In this document: positions 45,294-52,730 of the stretch, piece by piece | Layout: each line of letters begins with the position of its first letter | How positions within the stretch are numbered: the first letter of the stretch is position 1 | NCBI GenBank assembly: GCA_025994075.1 | Contig: JAMQGV010000046.1 | Coordinates: 1-64,000 of the forward strand | Source of the DNA: Vicinamibacteria bacterium | GTDB lineage: Bacteria; Acidobacteriota; Vicinamibacteria; Fen-336 | DNA length: 64,000 nt | Direction of reading: 5' to 3' | Notes under the pieces: model-generated | Told to the model about the DNA's origin: nothing | The model's database searches: none | What the model saw: only the letters and a program-made list of their open reading frames with translations | Translations under genes and position numbers: made by a program

Positions 45294-45307
45294 CGGGCAC
45301 GCTCCCG

Positions 45308-47191
45308 ATGACCCACGACGAGTTCGAGGCCCTGGTCCGGCGCGCCGAGGCGCTGCAGCGGGAAGATCCGCGCGCCTACCGTCGGCGGCTCGCTGGCTGG
45401 GCCGCGCTCGGCTTCGGCTACGTCGGGTTCGCCCTCGCGGCCGCGCTGGCCCTGGTCGGCGTCGCGGGCTGGGCGATGTTCCACGCGCGCTCTGGCCGCG
45501 CCGCCGCGCTCAAGCTGGCGGTGGTCGCCGCCATCTTCGCCTGGGCCGTGCTGCGCGCGCTGTGGGTCCGCCTGGAGCGGCCGCAGGGCCTGGCGCTGAC
45601 CCGCGGCGAGTCGCCGGCCCTGTTTGCCGCGATCGACGAAGTCGGCGCCGCCGTCGGTGTGCGCGAGCCGGACGAGGTGCTGCTCACCGACGAGTGGAAC
45701 GCAGCCGTCACCCAGGTGCCACGGCTCGGCGTCTTCGGCTGGCACCGCAACTCGCTGATCCTGGGCCTGCCGCTGCTCCACGCGCTGTCGACCGCGGAGT
45801 TGCGCGCCGTGCTCGCCCACGAGTTCGGCCACCTGGCCGGCGCCCACGGGCGATTCGGCGCCTGGGTCTACCGCGTGCGCGCGACCTGGGCGCGGCTCGG
45901 CGAGCTCTTCGCCGGCGACGAGGTGTCCGGGGCCTGGGTGTTCCGCCGCTTCGTGGCCTGGTACGCGCCGCGCTTCCAGGCCTACTCGTTCGCCCAGGCG
46001 CGAGCCCAGGAGCACGAGGCGGACCGGGTGGCGGCCCGGCGCTTCGGTGCCCGCGCCCTGGCCGACGCCCTGGTGCGGCTGGAGGTCCAGGCCGCGACCT
46101 CGCTCTCACCCTACTGGGAAAGGGTGTTCCGCGGCGTCGCCGAGTCGCCGGCGCCGCCGGCAGGGGTGTTCGCGGGCCTGGCGCGGGAGGTGGCGCAGGC
46201 GCCCGCGGCCGGCAGCGCGGAGCGGGTGCTGGAAGTGGCGCTGCGCCGCGCGGGCGACGTGGACGACAGCCACCCGCCGCTGCGGGAGCGGCTGGCTGCG
46301 CTGCGCCAGGCCCCGCGGCTGCCGCCGCCGGTCGCCGAGCCGGGGGCCGCGGCGCTGCTGGGCGCGGCCCTGCCCCGTGTGACCCGGATCCTCGAGACGC
46401 GCTGGCGCGAGACGGCGCGCGAGGCCTGGGCGGAGCGCCACGCGATGGCGCGCACGGCCCGGCAGCGGCTGGCGGAACTCGAGACCCAGGGCGCCGAAGG
46501 GGCCTGGACGTCCGACGAGGCGCTGGAGCGCGCCCGGCTACTGCGCCTGCTCGAGGGGCCGGAGGCCGCGCTGTCCGCGCTGGCGCCGCTGCTGGCCGCA
46601 GTGTCGCCTCGCCCCGAGGCGATGTTCGCCGCGGCGGAGCTGCGGCTCGAGCGCGACGACGACAGCGGCCTCGACCTGCTGCGCCGCGCCATCGAGGCCG
46701 ATCCCGCCGCCACCGTGCCGGCCTGCGGCCTCGCCTTCGAGTACCTGATGCGGCACGGCCGGCCCGACGAGGCGCGTGCCTTCCGGCGGCGGCTGGCCGA
46801 GCGCGGGGAGCTCGAGGAGCAGGCGGAGGCCGAACGCGGGGCGCTGGCCGAAGACCCGGCGGACTACGGCCCGCACGGCCTGCCGCCGGAGCTGGAGCAG
46901 GAGGCGCAGGCCCTGCTTCGCTCGCGTCCGGACATCGCGCTCGCGGTGCTCGCCGAGCGGCGCGTGAAGGTGCTGCCCGAGCACCGCTGCTGGTGCCTGG
47001 TCGTCGTGCGCCGCCGCCGCCTCTTCGAGACGGAAGCGGCTGGCCGGCGCGCCGGCGAGGCCCTGCTCCAGGCGCTCGAGCCGCTGCGGGTGCCCGGCGA
47101 ACTGCGCACGTTCGTGCTCGCTGGCACGGGCCAGGGCACGGCGAAGAAGCTGGCGAAGCGGGTGGCCGGCGCACTCGTGGTGCGGCGTTAG
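45308..47191 (+). CDS. M48 family membrane metalloprotease with TPR-like C-terminus
   Basis: A 627-residue protein. Two transmembrane helices (about 38-60 and 67-85) precede a zinc-protease domain with AVLAHEFGHLAGAHGRFGAW (HExxH near residue 171). The third ligand is in QAQEHEADRVAARRFG, as in HtpX/Ste24-type peptidases. The region 350-520 is helical with TPR-like spacing (AMFAAAELRLERDDDSGLDL, VPACGLAFEYLMRHGRPDEA), and the C-terminal 80 residues form a distinct basic domain. It may be a membrane-quality protease. The next gene (crcB) has its own TAGACT box. Confidence 0.9.
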   Translation: MTHDEFEALVRRAEALQREDPRAYRRRLAGWAALGFGYVGFALAAALALVGVAGWAMFHARSGRAAALKLAVVAAIFAWAVLRALWVRLERPQGLALTRGESPALFAAIDEVGAAVGVREPDEVLLTDEWNAAVTQVPRLGVFGWHRNSLILGLPLLHALSTAELRAVLAHEFGHLAGAHGRFGAWVYRVRATWARLGELFAGDEVSGAWVFRRFVAWYAPRFQAYSFAQARAQEHEADRVAARRFGARALADALVRLEVQAATSLSPYWERVFRGVAESPAPPAGVFAGLAREVAQAPAAGSAERVLEVALRRAGDVDDSHPPLRERLAALRQAPRLPPPVAEPGAAALLGAALPRVTRILETRWRETAREAWAERHAMARTARQRLAELETQGAEGAWTSDEALERARLLRLLEGPEAALSALAPLLAAVSPRPEAMFAAAELRLERDDDSGLDLLRRAIEADPAATVPACGLAFEYLMRHGRPDEARAFRRRLAERGELEEQAEAERGALAEDPADYGPHGLPPELEQEAQALLRSRPDIALAVLAERRVKVLPEHRCWCLVVVRRRRLFETEAAGRRAGEALLQALEPLRVPGELRTFVLAGTGQGTAKKLAKRVAGALVVRR

Positions 47192-47194
47192 ACT
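47189..47194 (+). promoter_or_regulatory. -10 box TAGACT of crcB, leaderless-type
   Basis: TAGACT overlaps the M48 stop codon and ends 7 nt before ATG 47202. The gap leaves no room for a fluoride riboswitch. Confidence 0.5.
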
Positions 47195-47201
47195 CGGGGC
47201 A

Positions 47202-47582
47202 ATGGATGCACCCGCGGCACGGTTCCTCGCGGTGGCGGCGGGAGGCGCGCTGGGCGCCGTGCTGCGCTACGCCGTGTCGCTGCTGGTCGCCCGCGCCTGG
47301 AGCGGGGAGTTCCCGCTGGCGACGTTCCTCGTCAACGTCGCAGGCTCGTTCGCGCTCGGCTTCGTCGTCGCCTTCGGCGCCGAGCGCGGCGGCTTCGACC
47401 CGCTGACCCGGCTCGCCCTCGCCACCGGCGTGCTGGGCGCGTTCACCACCTTCTCCACGTTCGAGTACGAAACGAGCCGCCTGCTCGACCAGGGCGCGTA
47501 CGCCATGGCCGGGCTCAACGTGCTCGCCTCGCTGGCCGCGGGCCTCGTCGCGCTGCGCGTGGGCGCGGCGCTGGCCCGCTGA
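47202..47582 (+). CDS. crcB: Fluoride ion channel CrcB/Fluc
   Basis: A 126-residue membrane protein with four hydrophobic helices. Signature segments are AAGGALGAVLRYAVSLLVAR, FLVNVAGSFALGFVVAFGAE (Asn-x-x-Gly-Ser), LALATGVLGAFTTFSTFEYE (GxxGxxTTFSTF with the Phe-box phenylalanines) and a final LVALRVGAAL. Fluc channels export fluoride as dual-topology dimers. Only one copy is here. It is followed after 19 nt by a DUF190 gene, a common pairing. Regulation by fluoride riboswitch is unlikely, because transcription seems to start at the ATG. Confidence 0.96.
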   Translation: MDAPAARFLAVAAGGALGAVLRYAVSLLVARAWSGEFPLATFLVNVAGSFALGFVVAFGAERGGFDPLTRLALATGVLGAFTTFSTFEYETSRLLDQGAYAMAGLNVLASLAAGLVALRVGAALAR

Positions 47583-47601
47583 CGTCGCCCTGGAGGCCGA
47601 C

Positions 47602-47943
47602 ATGCTCCACCCCGGCCCGGCCCGCAAGCTGATCGTCACCGTCAACGAGTCCGACCGCTTCGAGGGCCACAGCGTCTACAACGCGCTGCTCGAGCTGTTC
47701 CGCCGCGAGCACCTGGCCGGCGCCACCGTGTTCCGCGCGATGGCCGGCTTCACCGGCCGCGGCAGCATCCGCACGCTCGACCTGCTCGACCTCGCCTCGT
47801 CGCTGCCGGTGCGGATCGAGGTCGTCGACGAGCCCGCCGCGATCGAGCGGGTGCTGCCGAGGGTGCGCGAGATCGTGCGCCACGGCCTGGTCGAGGTCGT
47901 CGACACCCAGGTCGTGCTCTGCGCGCCGCCGGGCGACGCGTAG
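47602..47943 (+). CDS. DUF190 domain protein
   Basis: A 113-residue PII-like (ferredoxin-fold) protein of the DUF190 family, with KLIVTVNESDRFEGHSVYNA, then LLELFRREHLAGATVFRAMA and GFTGRGSIRTLDLLDL, and VRIEVVDEPAAIERVLPRV. The family usually accompanies crcB and may bind a nucleotide to modulate fluoride export; its exact role is unproven. Start ATG 47602 has CTGGAGGCCGAC upstream, so it is translated from its own site in the crcB transcript. Confidence 0.92.
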   Translation: MLHPGPARKLIVTVNESDRFEGHSVYNALLELFRREHLAGATVFRAMAGFTGRGSIRTLDLLDLASSLPVRIEVVDEPAAIERVLPRVREIVRHGLVEVVDTQVVLCAPPGDA

Positions 47944-47946
47944 CCG

Positions 47947-48786
47947 CTAGGGTTCGACCGCCTCTCGCTCCTCGAGCTCGCGCAGCCTGCGGATCAGCTC
48001 GCGGGTGATCGGGCCAGGGCGGCCGTCGCCCAGGACCGCGTCGTCGACGCGCACGACCGGCAGCACGCCGCGCGACACCGAGGTCACGAAGGCCTCGCTC
48101 GCCGCGTCCAGCTCCGGCACCCGCAGTGCGCCCGCGCCGCGCGGCACGAGGTCCGCGGCCAGCGCCAGCACCAGCGAGCGGGTCACGCCGTGCAGCACCC
48201 GCTCCTCCTCGGTGCGCAGCGCCCCGCCCGCGACCGCGAAGAAGTTGCTCGACAGGCCCTCGAGCAACGCACCGTCAGCGCTCGCCATCAGTCCCTCGTG
48301 CACGCCCGGCGGCAGCGCGCGGTACGCGGCGTCCGCGGTGGCGATGAAGCGGGTGTCCTTGGCGTGCGGGTTGTCGCGGTGGACGCCGAGCACGGCGCAG
48401 GCGACGCCTCGCTCGTAGAGGGACGCCGGTGGCGGGGCGAAGCGCTCGACCGAGACGAACAGCCGCGGTGGGGCGAAGGTGAGCCGCAGCCGCGACTCCG
48501 GGTGGCCACAGGCGGCGAGCGCGGTGCGCAGCGCCTCGCGGGCGGCGGCTTCGTCCACGCGCCCGGGCTGCCCCTCGAGGGCCGCCGACTCCTCGAGTCG
48601 GCGGAAGTGGTCGGGGAGCCGCAGCAGGCGGCGTCCATCGTACGTGCGCAGGGTCGTGTACGCGCCGTGCGGAAGCAGCGTCGCCGCGGCGTTGAGGCTC
48701 GCGGCCGCTGCCCTCTCGCTCAGGCCACCTCCGGCAGCGACCTCCCAGGTCCGGACGCGCTCAAAAGTTGACAATGAGGGACTCAA
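47947..48786 (-). CDS. Class IV aminotransferase (BCAT/PabC-like)
   Basis: About 275 residues of the fold-type IV PLP family, which includes branched-chain aminotransferases and aminodeoxychorismate lyase. Evidence is PHGAYTTLRTYDGRRLLRLP (substrate strand), DHFRRLEESA, the catalytic Lys in NPHAKDTRFIATADAAYR, SADGALLEGLSSNFFAVAGG (cofactor-binding EG-SNF) and RVLHGVTRSLVLAL (phosphate site). Whether it acts as PabC, Ilv or DAAT type is not clear. Two in-frame TTG starts (48786 and 48774) both lie inside the HAIR-like element shared with dnaJ; I show the longer form. Confidence 0.85.
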   Translation of the reverse strand: MSPSLSTFERVRTWEVAAGGGLSERAAAASLNAAATLLPHGAYTTLRTYDGRRLLRLPDHFRRLEESAALEGQPGRVDEAAAREALRTALAACGHPESRLRLTFAPPRLFVSVERFAPPPASLYERGVACAVLGVHRDNPHAKDTRFIATADAAYRALPPGVHEGLMASADGALLEGLSSNFFAVAGGALRTEEERVLHGVTRSLVLALAADLVPRGAGALRVPELDAASEAFVTSVSRGVLPVVRVDDAVLGDGRPGPITRELIRRLRELEEREAVEP

Positions 48787-48797
48787 CTTTCTAGGAT
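48764..48797 (+). promoter_or_regulatory. dnaJ promoter with HAIR-like HspR operator
   Basis: TTGACA (48768-48773), an 18-bp spacer and TAGGAT (48792-48797) precede dnaJ ATG 48807 by 9 nt. Overlapping the -35 and spacer is the inverted repeat AAAGTTGA (48764-48771) / TCAACTTT (48783-48790). Within it, GTTGACA-N7-ACTCAAC follows the HAIR plan CTTGAGT-N7-ACTCAAG of Streptomyces HspR, and a HspR-like gene follows in the operon. HspR binding would block the -35. Confidence 0.65.
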
Positions 48798-48806
48798 CGA
48801 AGCGGG

Positions 48807-49874
48807 ATGGACTTCTACACGGTTCTCGGCGTGCGCCGGGCCGCGAGCGCGGCCGAGATCCAGCGCGCCTACAAGCGCCTCGCGCGCGCGCTGCACCCCG
48901 ACCTCAACCCCGGCGACCCGGTCGCCGCCGAACAGTATGGCGCGATCGCCCGCGCGTTCGAGGTGCTCGGCAACCCCGAGCGGCGCGCCCGCTACGACCG
49001 CGGCGAGGCGGCGGTCGCCTCCGAGCCGGTGCCGCGCGTGGGCTTCGAGGGCTTCGACTTCTCGCGCGGCGGCGGCGAGGTCAGCTTCGGCGAGATCTTC
49101 GAGGCCCCGCGCGAAGAGCGCTCGATGGCCCGCGGCGAGGACCTCGAGCAGGCGGCCCACGTCTCGTTCGACGAGTCGATGCAGGGGGCCGAGCGCTCGC
49201 TGGAGGTCGTGCGCTTCGAGGCCTGTGCGGCCTGCGGCGGGCTCGGCGAAGTCGAACTCGCCCCGGTGCCGTGCCGTCGCTGCCGTGGCACCGGCAGCCT
49301 GCGGGCCCGCCGCGGGCACCTGGTCTTCAGCCGCGCCTGCCCCGACTGCGCCGGGCGCGGGCGCGTCAGCCGCCGCCCGTGCGGAGACTGCGCGGCCGAG
49401 GGCCGCGTGCTCCAGACCGAGCGCCTCCACGTGCGCATCCCGCCCGGCGTGCGGCCCGGCGAGCGGCTGCGCATCCCCGGCGGCGGCAACGCGGGCCGCC
49501 ACGGCGGGCCGCCGGGCGACTTCGTGCTGGTGGTGGAGGTCGGTCCGCACGAGCTGTTCCGGCGCGACGGCGACGACCTGCACTGCGTGGTGCCGCTGTC
49601 GATGGTGGAGGCGGCGGGCGGCGCCCACGTCGACGTGCCGACGCCGGACGGGCCGGTCGTGATCGAGGTGCCGGCGGGCACCCAGGCGGGGCAGCGGTTC
49701 CGGCTGCGCAAGCGCGGCGCGCCGCGTCCCGAGGGCGGCCGCGGCGACCTGTTCGTCGAGGTGGCGATCGAGATCCCCACCGTCGTCGACGACCGCGGCC
49801 GCGCGCTGCTGCGCGAACTGGCGGCGCTGCACCCGCAGGAGCCGCGGCAGGCAATCGCACGAAAGGGGCGATGA
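48807..49874 (+). CDS. dnaJ: DnaJ/CbpA-like co-chaperone
   Basis: A 355-residue Hsp40. The J domain (1-70) has ADALHPD-type LARALHPDLNPGD with the HPD motif. A short Gly/Phe-rich linker (VGFEGFDFSRGGGEVSFGE) leads to a zinc-finger domain with four Cys pairs (CAACGGLG, CRRCRGTG, CPDCAGRG, CGDCAAEG). Two C-terminal substrate domains follow (IPPGVRPGERLRIPGGGNAG, GDLFVEVAIEIP). It would hand clients to DnaK, which is not encoded in this window. The gene overlaps hspR by ATGA and is transcribed from the HAIR-containing promoter, so it is autoregulated with hspR. Confidence 0.95.
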   Translation: MDFYTVLGVRRAASAAEIQRAYKRLARALHPDLNPGDPVAAEQYGAIARAFEVLGNPERRARYDRGEAAVASEPVPRVGFEGFDFSRGGGEVSFGEIFEAPREERSMARGEDLEQAAHVSFDESMQGAERSLEVVRFEACAACGGLGEVELAPVPCRRCRGTGSLRARRGHLVFSRACPDCAGRGRVSRRPCGDCAAEGRVLQTERLHVRIPPGVRPGERLRIPGGGNAGRHGGPPGDFVLVVEVGPHELFRRDGDDLHCVVPLSMVEAAGGAHVDVPTPDGPVVIEVPAGTQAGQRFRLRKRGAPRPEGGRGDLFVEVAIEIPTVVDDRGRALLRELAALHPQEPRQAIARKGR

Positions 49875-50317
49875 AGATGGCGCGCGGACGGCGGCCGGCC
49901 GTGGCGAACGGCGGGGAGGGCCGCCCGGCGGCGCCCGGCGGCAAGTACTACATGATCAGCGTCGTGGCGAAGAGCTACGGCATCCACCCGCAGACGCTGC
50001 GGCTGTACGAGCGCGAGGGCCTGCTGCGGCCCTCGCGCACCGAGGGCAACACCCGCCTCTACTCCGAGGACGACCTGCGCCAGCTCGAGGTGATCCTCAA
50101 CCTGACCCGCGACCTCGGCGTCAACCTGGCCGGCGTCGAGATCGTGCTCAACATGCGGCGCAAGATGGAGCAGATGCGCCAGGAGATGAACGAGTTCGTG
50201 CAGTGGGTGCGCGACGAGGTGGGGCGCACCAGCGAGGCCGGCGTGCGCGAGAAGCTGGAGCAGGCGCTCGTCAAGCTGCCGCCGACCCACGTGGCGGCGC
50301 CGGCTCCGCGCGACTAG
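49871..50317 (+). CDS. hspR: MerR-family heat-shock repressor HspR
   Basis: A 148-residue transcriptional repressor. The MerR-type helix-turn-helix is YYMISVVAKSYGIHPQTLRL, then YEREGLLRPSRTEGNTRLYS and EDDLRQLEVILNLTRDLGVN. A C-terminal coiled coil (LNMRRKMEQMRQEMNEFVQW) forms the dimer. The IHPQTLR and TRLYS motifs are the hallmarks of HspR. It would bind the HAIR-like inverted repeat at 48764-48790 and repress dnaJ-hspR until heat. A 25-residue Arg/Gly-rich N-terminal extension precedes the domain. Start ATG 49871 overlaps the dnaJ stop. Confidence 0.92.
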   Translation: MKMARGRRPAVANGGEGRPAAPGGKYYMISVVAKSYGIHPQTLRLYEREGLLRPSRTEGNTRLYSEDDLRQLEVILNLTRDLGVNLAGVEIVLNMRRKMEQMRQEMNEFVQWVRDEVGRTSEAGVREKLEQALVKLPPTHVAAPAPRD

Positions 50318-50360
50318 CGCCGGCGTGCGAGGCCCGGCGCCCGGTGCGGCCGGCGTCGCC

Positions 50361-50366
50361 TATAAT
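50361..50366 (+). promoter_or_regulatory. -10 box TATAAT of the sigma-factor gene
   Basis: A perfect TATAAT, rare in this GC-rich DNA, ends 17 nt before ATG 50384, so the leader would be about 10 nt. No convincing -35 is seen. Confidence 0.5.
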
Positions 50367-50383
50367 CCCGGATCCGGCCCCGG

Positions 50384-51274
50384 ATGCCCGCCCGACGCAA
50401 GCCCCGCCCGAAGAAGAAACCGGCCCGCCCGGCTGCGCCACGCGCGCCCAGCGGCGACACGCTGAACGTCTACCTCTCCGAGATCTCCAAGTACAGGACG
50501 CTCACCCTTGCGGAGGAGCAGGAGCTCGGGCGCCGCATCCAGCAAGGCGACCAGGACGCGGTTCAGAGGCTGGTCGAGTCCAACCTGCGCTTCGTCGTGC
50601 ACTACGCCAAGCGCTACCGCGGGCTGGGGCTGTCGTTCCTCGACCTGATCCACGAGGGCAACCTCGGCCTGATCGAGGCCGCCAAGCGCTTCGATCCCGA
50701 GCGCAACGTCAAGTTCATCTCCTACGCGGTGTGGTGGGTGCGCCAGGCGATCTTCCACTCGCTCTCCGAGCACACCCGCATCTTCCGCGTGCCGCAGAAG
50801 ATGGCCGGCCAGGTCTCGCGCGTCGGCGGGGCCCGCAGCGAGCTGCAGGCCGAGCTGGAGCGGGCGCCGACGACCGACGAGCTGGCGGAGAAGACCAAGC
50901 TCTCGCGGGCGGAGGTCGAGTCGCTGCTGCAGATCGCGGGCGGCGACCTGTCGCTGTCGACCGCGGTCGGCGAAGACGGCTCGATGGAGCTGGGCGACAC
51001 CCTGGAGCAGGACAGCGTCGAGTCGCCCGAGGTGGCGATGATGCGCGACAGCTTCAACCGCCGGCTGGGCGAGGCGGTCGCCCACCTCGACGAGAAGGAA
51101 CGCCAGGTGATCACCCTGCGCTTCGGGCTCGACGGCGACGAGCCGCGCACGCTGCAGGAGATCGGCGAGCAGCTCAATCTCTCGCGCGAGCGCATCCGCC
51201 AGATCGAGAGCAAGGCCAAGGAGAAGCTGCGCCGCTCCGAGTCGGCCAAGCACCTGCGCCACGACCTGAACTGA
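50384..51274 (+). CDS. RNA polymerase sigma-70 factor, group 2 type
   Basis: A 296-residue sigma factor with no region 1.1; a 25-residue Lys/Pro/Arg-rich basic N-terminus replaces it. Region 1.2: NVYLSEISKYRTLTLAEEQE. Region 2: LVESNLRFVVHYAKRYRGLG, HEGNLGLIEAAKRFDPERN, FISYAVWWVRQAIFHSLSEH. Region 3: RIFRVPQKMAGQVSRV and ERAPTTDELAEKTKLS. Region 4: LDEKERQVITLRFGLDGDEP and IGEQLNLSRERIRQIESKAK. The length and intact regions 2-4 suggest an alternative or RpoS/RpoH-like factor. The next gene starts 14 nt later with a GAGGAGG site, so they form an operon. Confidence 0.93.
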   Translation: MPARRKPRPKKKPARPAAPRAPSGDTLNVYLSEISKYRTLTLAEEQELGRRIQQGDQDAVQRLVESNLRFVVHYAKRYRGLGLSFLDLIHEGNLGLIEAAKRFDPERNVKFISYAVWWVRQAIFHSLSEHTRIFRVPQKMAGQVSRVGGARSELQAELERAPTTDELAEKTKLSRAEVESLLQIAGGDLSLSTAVGEDGSMELGDTLEQDSVESPEVAMMRDSFNRRLGEAVAHLDEKERQVITLRFGLDGDEPRTLQEIGEQLNLSRERIRQIESKAKEKLRRSESAKHLRHDLN

Positions 51275-51288
51275 GAGGAGGCGCGCCC

Positions 51289-52068
51289 TTGGCCTGCGAA
51301 CGCTGCGACGGCACCGGCTTCGAGATCGTGGACAAGGACGGCCGCGAGTACGCGCGCCCCTGTGCCTGCCGGGGCGGGGTCGCGGCCGGCGGCGACGGAC
51401 CCGACGCCGCGCTGAATGCGCTGAAGGCGGCCCGCATCCCGCCCCGCTACCGCCACTGCACGTTCGAGAACTTCGACCCCGGGCAGATGCCGCGGCTGCG
51501 CGCGGCGCTGCAGCGGGCGATCGCGTACCACGCGGGCTGGCCGCACCAGGGTGACCGCGAGGGGCTCGGCCTGCTGTTCACCGGCAGCAACGGCGTCGGC
51601 AAGACCCACCTGGCGGTCGCCGTGCTGATCGAGCTGATGGCGAGCCGCGGCGTGCGCGGCCAGTTCTGGGACTTCCACGAGCTGATCCGCGAGATCCGCG
51701 GCTCCTACGACGCGGAGACCAAGACCACCGAGCTGCAGGTGCTGGAGCCGGTGGTGGACACGCCGCTGCTGGTGCTCGACGACCTCGGCGCCTGGAAGAT
51801 GACGGACTGGATGAACGACACGCTGTTCTACATCCTCAACTCCCGCTACCTCGCCCAGCGCGCGACGATCATCACCACCAACTACCCGGACGTCGACCGC
51901 GAGAAGGCGCTGGCCGCCGACCCGCTGACCCGGCGCGAGTACCTCGTCGAGCGCATCGGCCAGCGCCTGCGCTCGCGGCTGATGGAGATGTGCGTCGTGG
52001 TCGAGATGGACGGCACCGACCACCGCCGCGCCAAGCAGGACGGCAACCGCTTCCACCTCAAGGTCTGA
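51289..52068 (+). CDS. DnaC/IstB-like AAA+ ATPase with N-terminal Cys motif
   Basis: A 259-residue protein beginning at TTG 51289 after GAGGAGG. The N-terminus ACERCDGTGFEIVDKDGRE and ARPCACRGG carries two Cys pairs, a probable zinc ribbon as in DnaC/DnaI. Residue 99 region GLLFTGSNGVGKTHLAVAVL is Walker A; TPLLVLDDLGAWKMTDW (about 160) is Walker B; ATIITTNYPDVDRE is sensor 1; and RIGQRLRSRLMEMCVVVEM is a sensor 2-like Arg region. It could load DnaB-type helicase. No IS21 or phage genes are nearby, so an insertion-element role is unlikely. It is co-transcribed with the sigma factor. Confidence 0.9.
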   Translation: MACERCDGTGFEIVDKDGREYARPCACRGGVAAGGDGPDAALNALKAARIPPRYRHCTFENFDPGQMPRLRAALQRAIAYHAGWPHQGDREGLGLLFTGSNGVGKTHLAVAVLIELMASRGVRGQFWDFHELIREIRGSYDAETKTTELQVLEPVVDTPLLVLDDLGAWKMTDWMNDTLFYILNSRYLAQRATIITTNYPDVDREKALAADPLTRREYLVERIGQRLRSRLMEMCVVVEMDGTDHRRAKQDGNRFHLKV

Positions 52069-52131
52069 CGCAGTCGCTTTCGGCGAACGCGGCGGGTGCC
52101 GCCCTCGTATGACCCTGCGAGCGCCGCCGCG

Positions 52132-52147
52132 CCGGAGACGGCTCCGG
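52132..52147 (+). terminator. Short hairpin between DnaC-like gene and nfeD
   Basis: CCGGAG-ACGG-CTCCGG is a 6-bp stem with a 4-nt loop, 64 bp after the stop. It sits just before the TAGGAT box of the next gene. It is weak as a terminator, with no U tract. Confidence 0.3.
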
Positions 52148-52153
52148 TCGCGG

Positions 52154-52159
52154 TAGGAT
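52154..52159 (+). promoter_or_regulatory. -10 box TAGGAT of the nfeD-flotillin operon
   Basis: TAGGAT ends 16 nt before ATG 52176, with AGGAAA between, so this gene has a short leader and a ribosome site. Confidence 0.4.
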
Positions 52160-52175
52160 CGCGCAGGAAAAACCG

Positions 52176-52730
52176 ATGCTCAGCATCACCTACGTCACGC
52201 TCGCCCTGCTCGGCTGCGGCTACATCGCCGTGTCCGCGTTTCTCGGCCACGTCCTCGACGTGGGCACCGACGACGCGGGCCACGGCCTGGACGCCGCCGG
52301 CCACCCCGCGTTCCACTTCCCGCTGTTCTCGCCGATGGCGCTGGCGACGCTGGCGGCGGCGACCGGCGGCTACGGGTTGATCGGGAAGCACGGGCTCGAA
52401 CTCGGCGACGGGGCGAGCCTCGCGCTCGCGCTGCCGGCAGCGCTGGCGACGGCGTGGGCGGTCACCTACGTCGTCTACCGCATCGCGCGTTCGTCGCGGG
52501 CGACCTCCGAGATCCACACCGCGGACCTCGTCGGCGCTCCCGCCGAAGTGATCACCCCGATTCCCGCCGGCGGGCTCGGCGAGGTGGCGGCCATCGTCGA
52601 CGGCCAGCGCTTCACCTCGGCCGCGCGTGAGCAGGACGGCGTCGCGGTGGGCCGCGGGCAGCAGGTGAGGGTGGTCAAGCTCCTGGGCGGGACGATGGTC
52701 GTCTCCGCCCGGGCGGAGGAGACGCGATGA
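52176..52730 (+). CDS. NfeD-like membrane protein
   Basis: A 184-residue membrane protein with about three hydrophobic segments (LSITYVTLALLGCGYIAVSA, PLFSPMALATLAAATGGYGL, ALALPAALATAWAVTYVVY) and a C-terminal OB-fold (LVGAPAEVITPIPAGGLGEV, VRVVKLLGGTMVVSA). This is the partner of flotillin-type SPFH proteins. An acidic/His loop (GTDDAGHGLDAAGHPAFHF) separates the first two helices. It overlaps the flotillin gene by ATGA, so the two are made together. Confidence 0.88.
   Translation: MLSITYVTLALLGCGYIAVSAFLGHVLDVGTDDAGHGLDAAGHPAFHFPLFSPMALATLAAATGGYGLIGKHGLELGDGASLALALPAALATAWAVTYVVYRIARSSRATSEIHTADLVGAPAEVITPIPAGGLGEVAAIVDGQRFTSAAREQDGVAVGRGQQVRVVKLLGGTMVVSARAEETR

Noticed and set aside
47150..47201. 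A possible fluoride riboswitch before crcB.
   Set aside because: A TAGACT box ends 7 nt before the ATG and overlaps the preceding stop, which leaves no room for an RNA element.
51289..52068. IstB of an IS21-type insertion sequence.
   Set aside because: No IstA transposase, terminal repeats or target duplication are seen. The gene has a zinc-type N-terminus and sits in an operon with a sigma factor.
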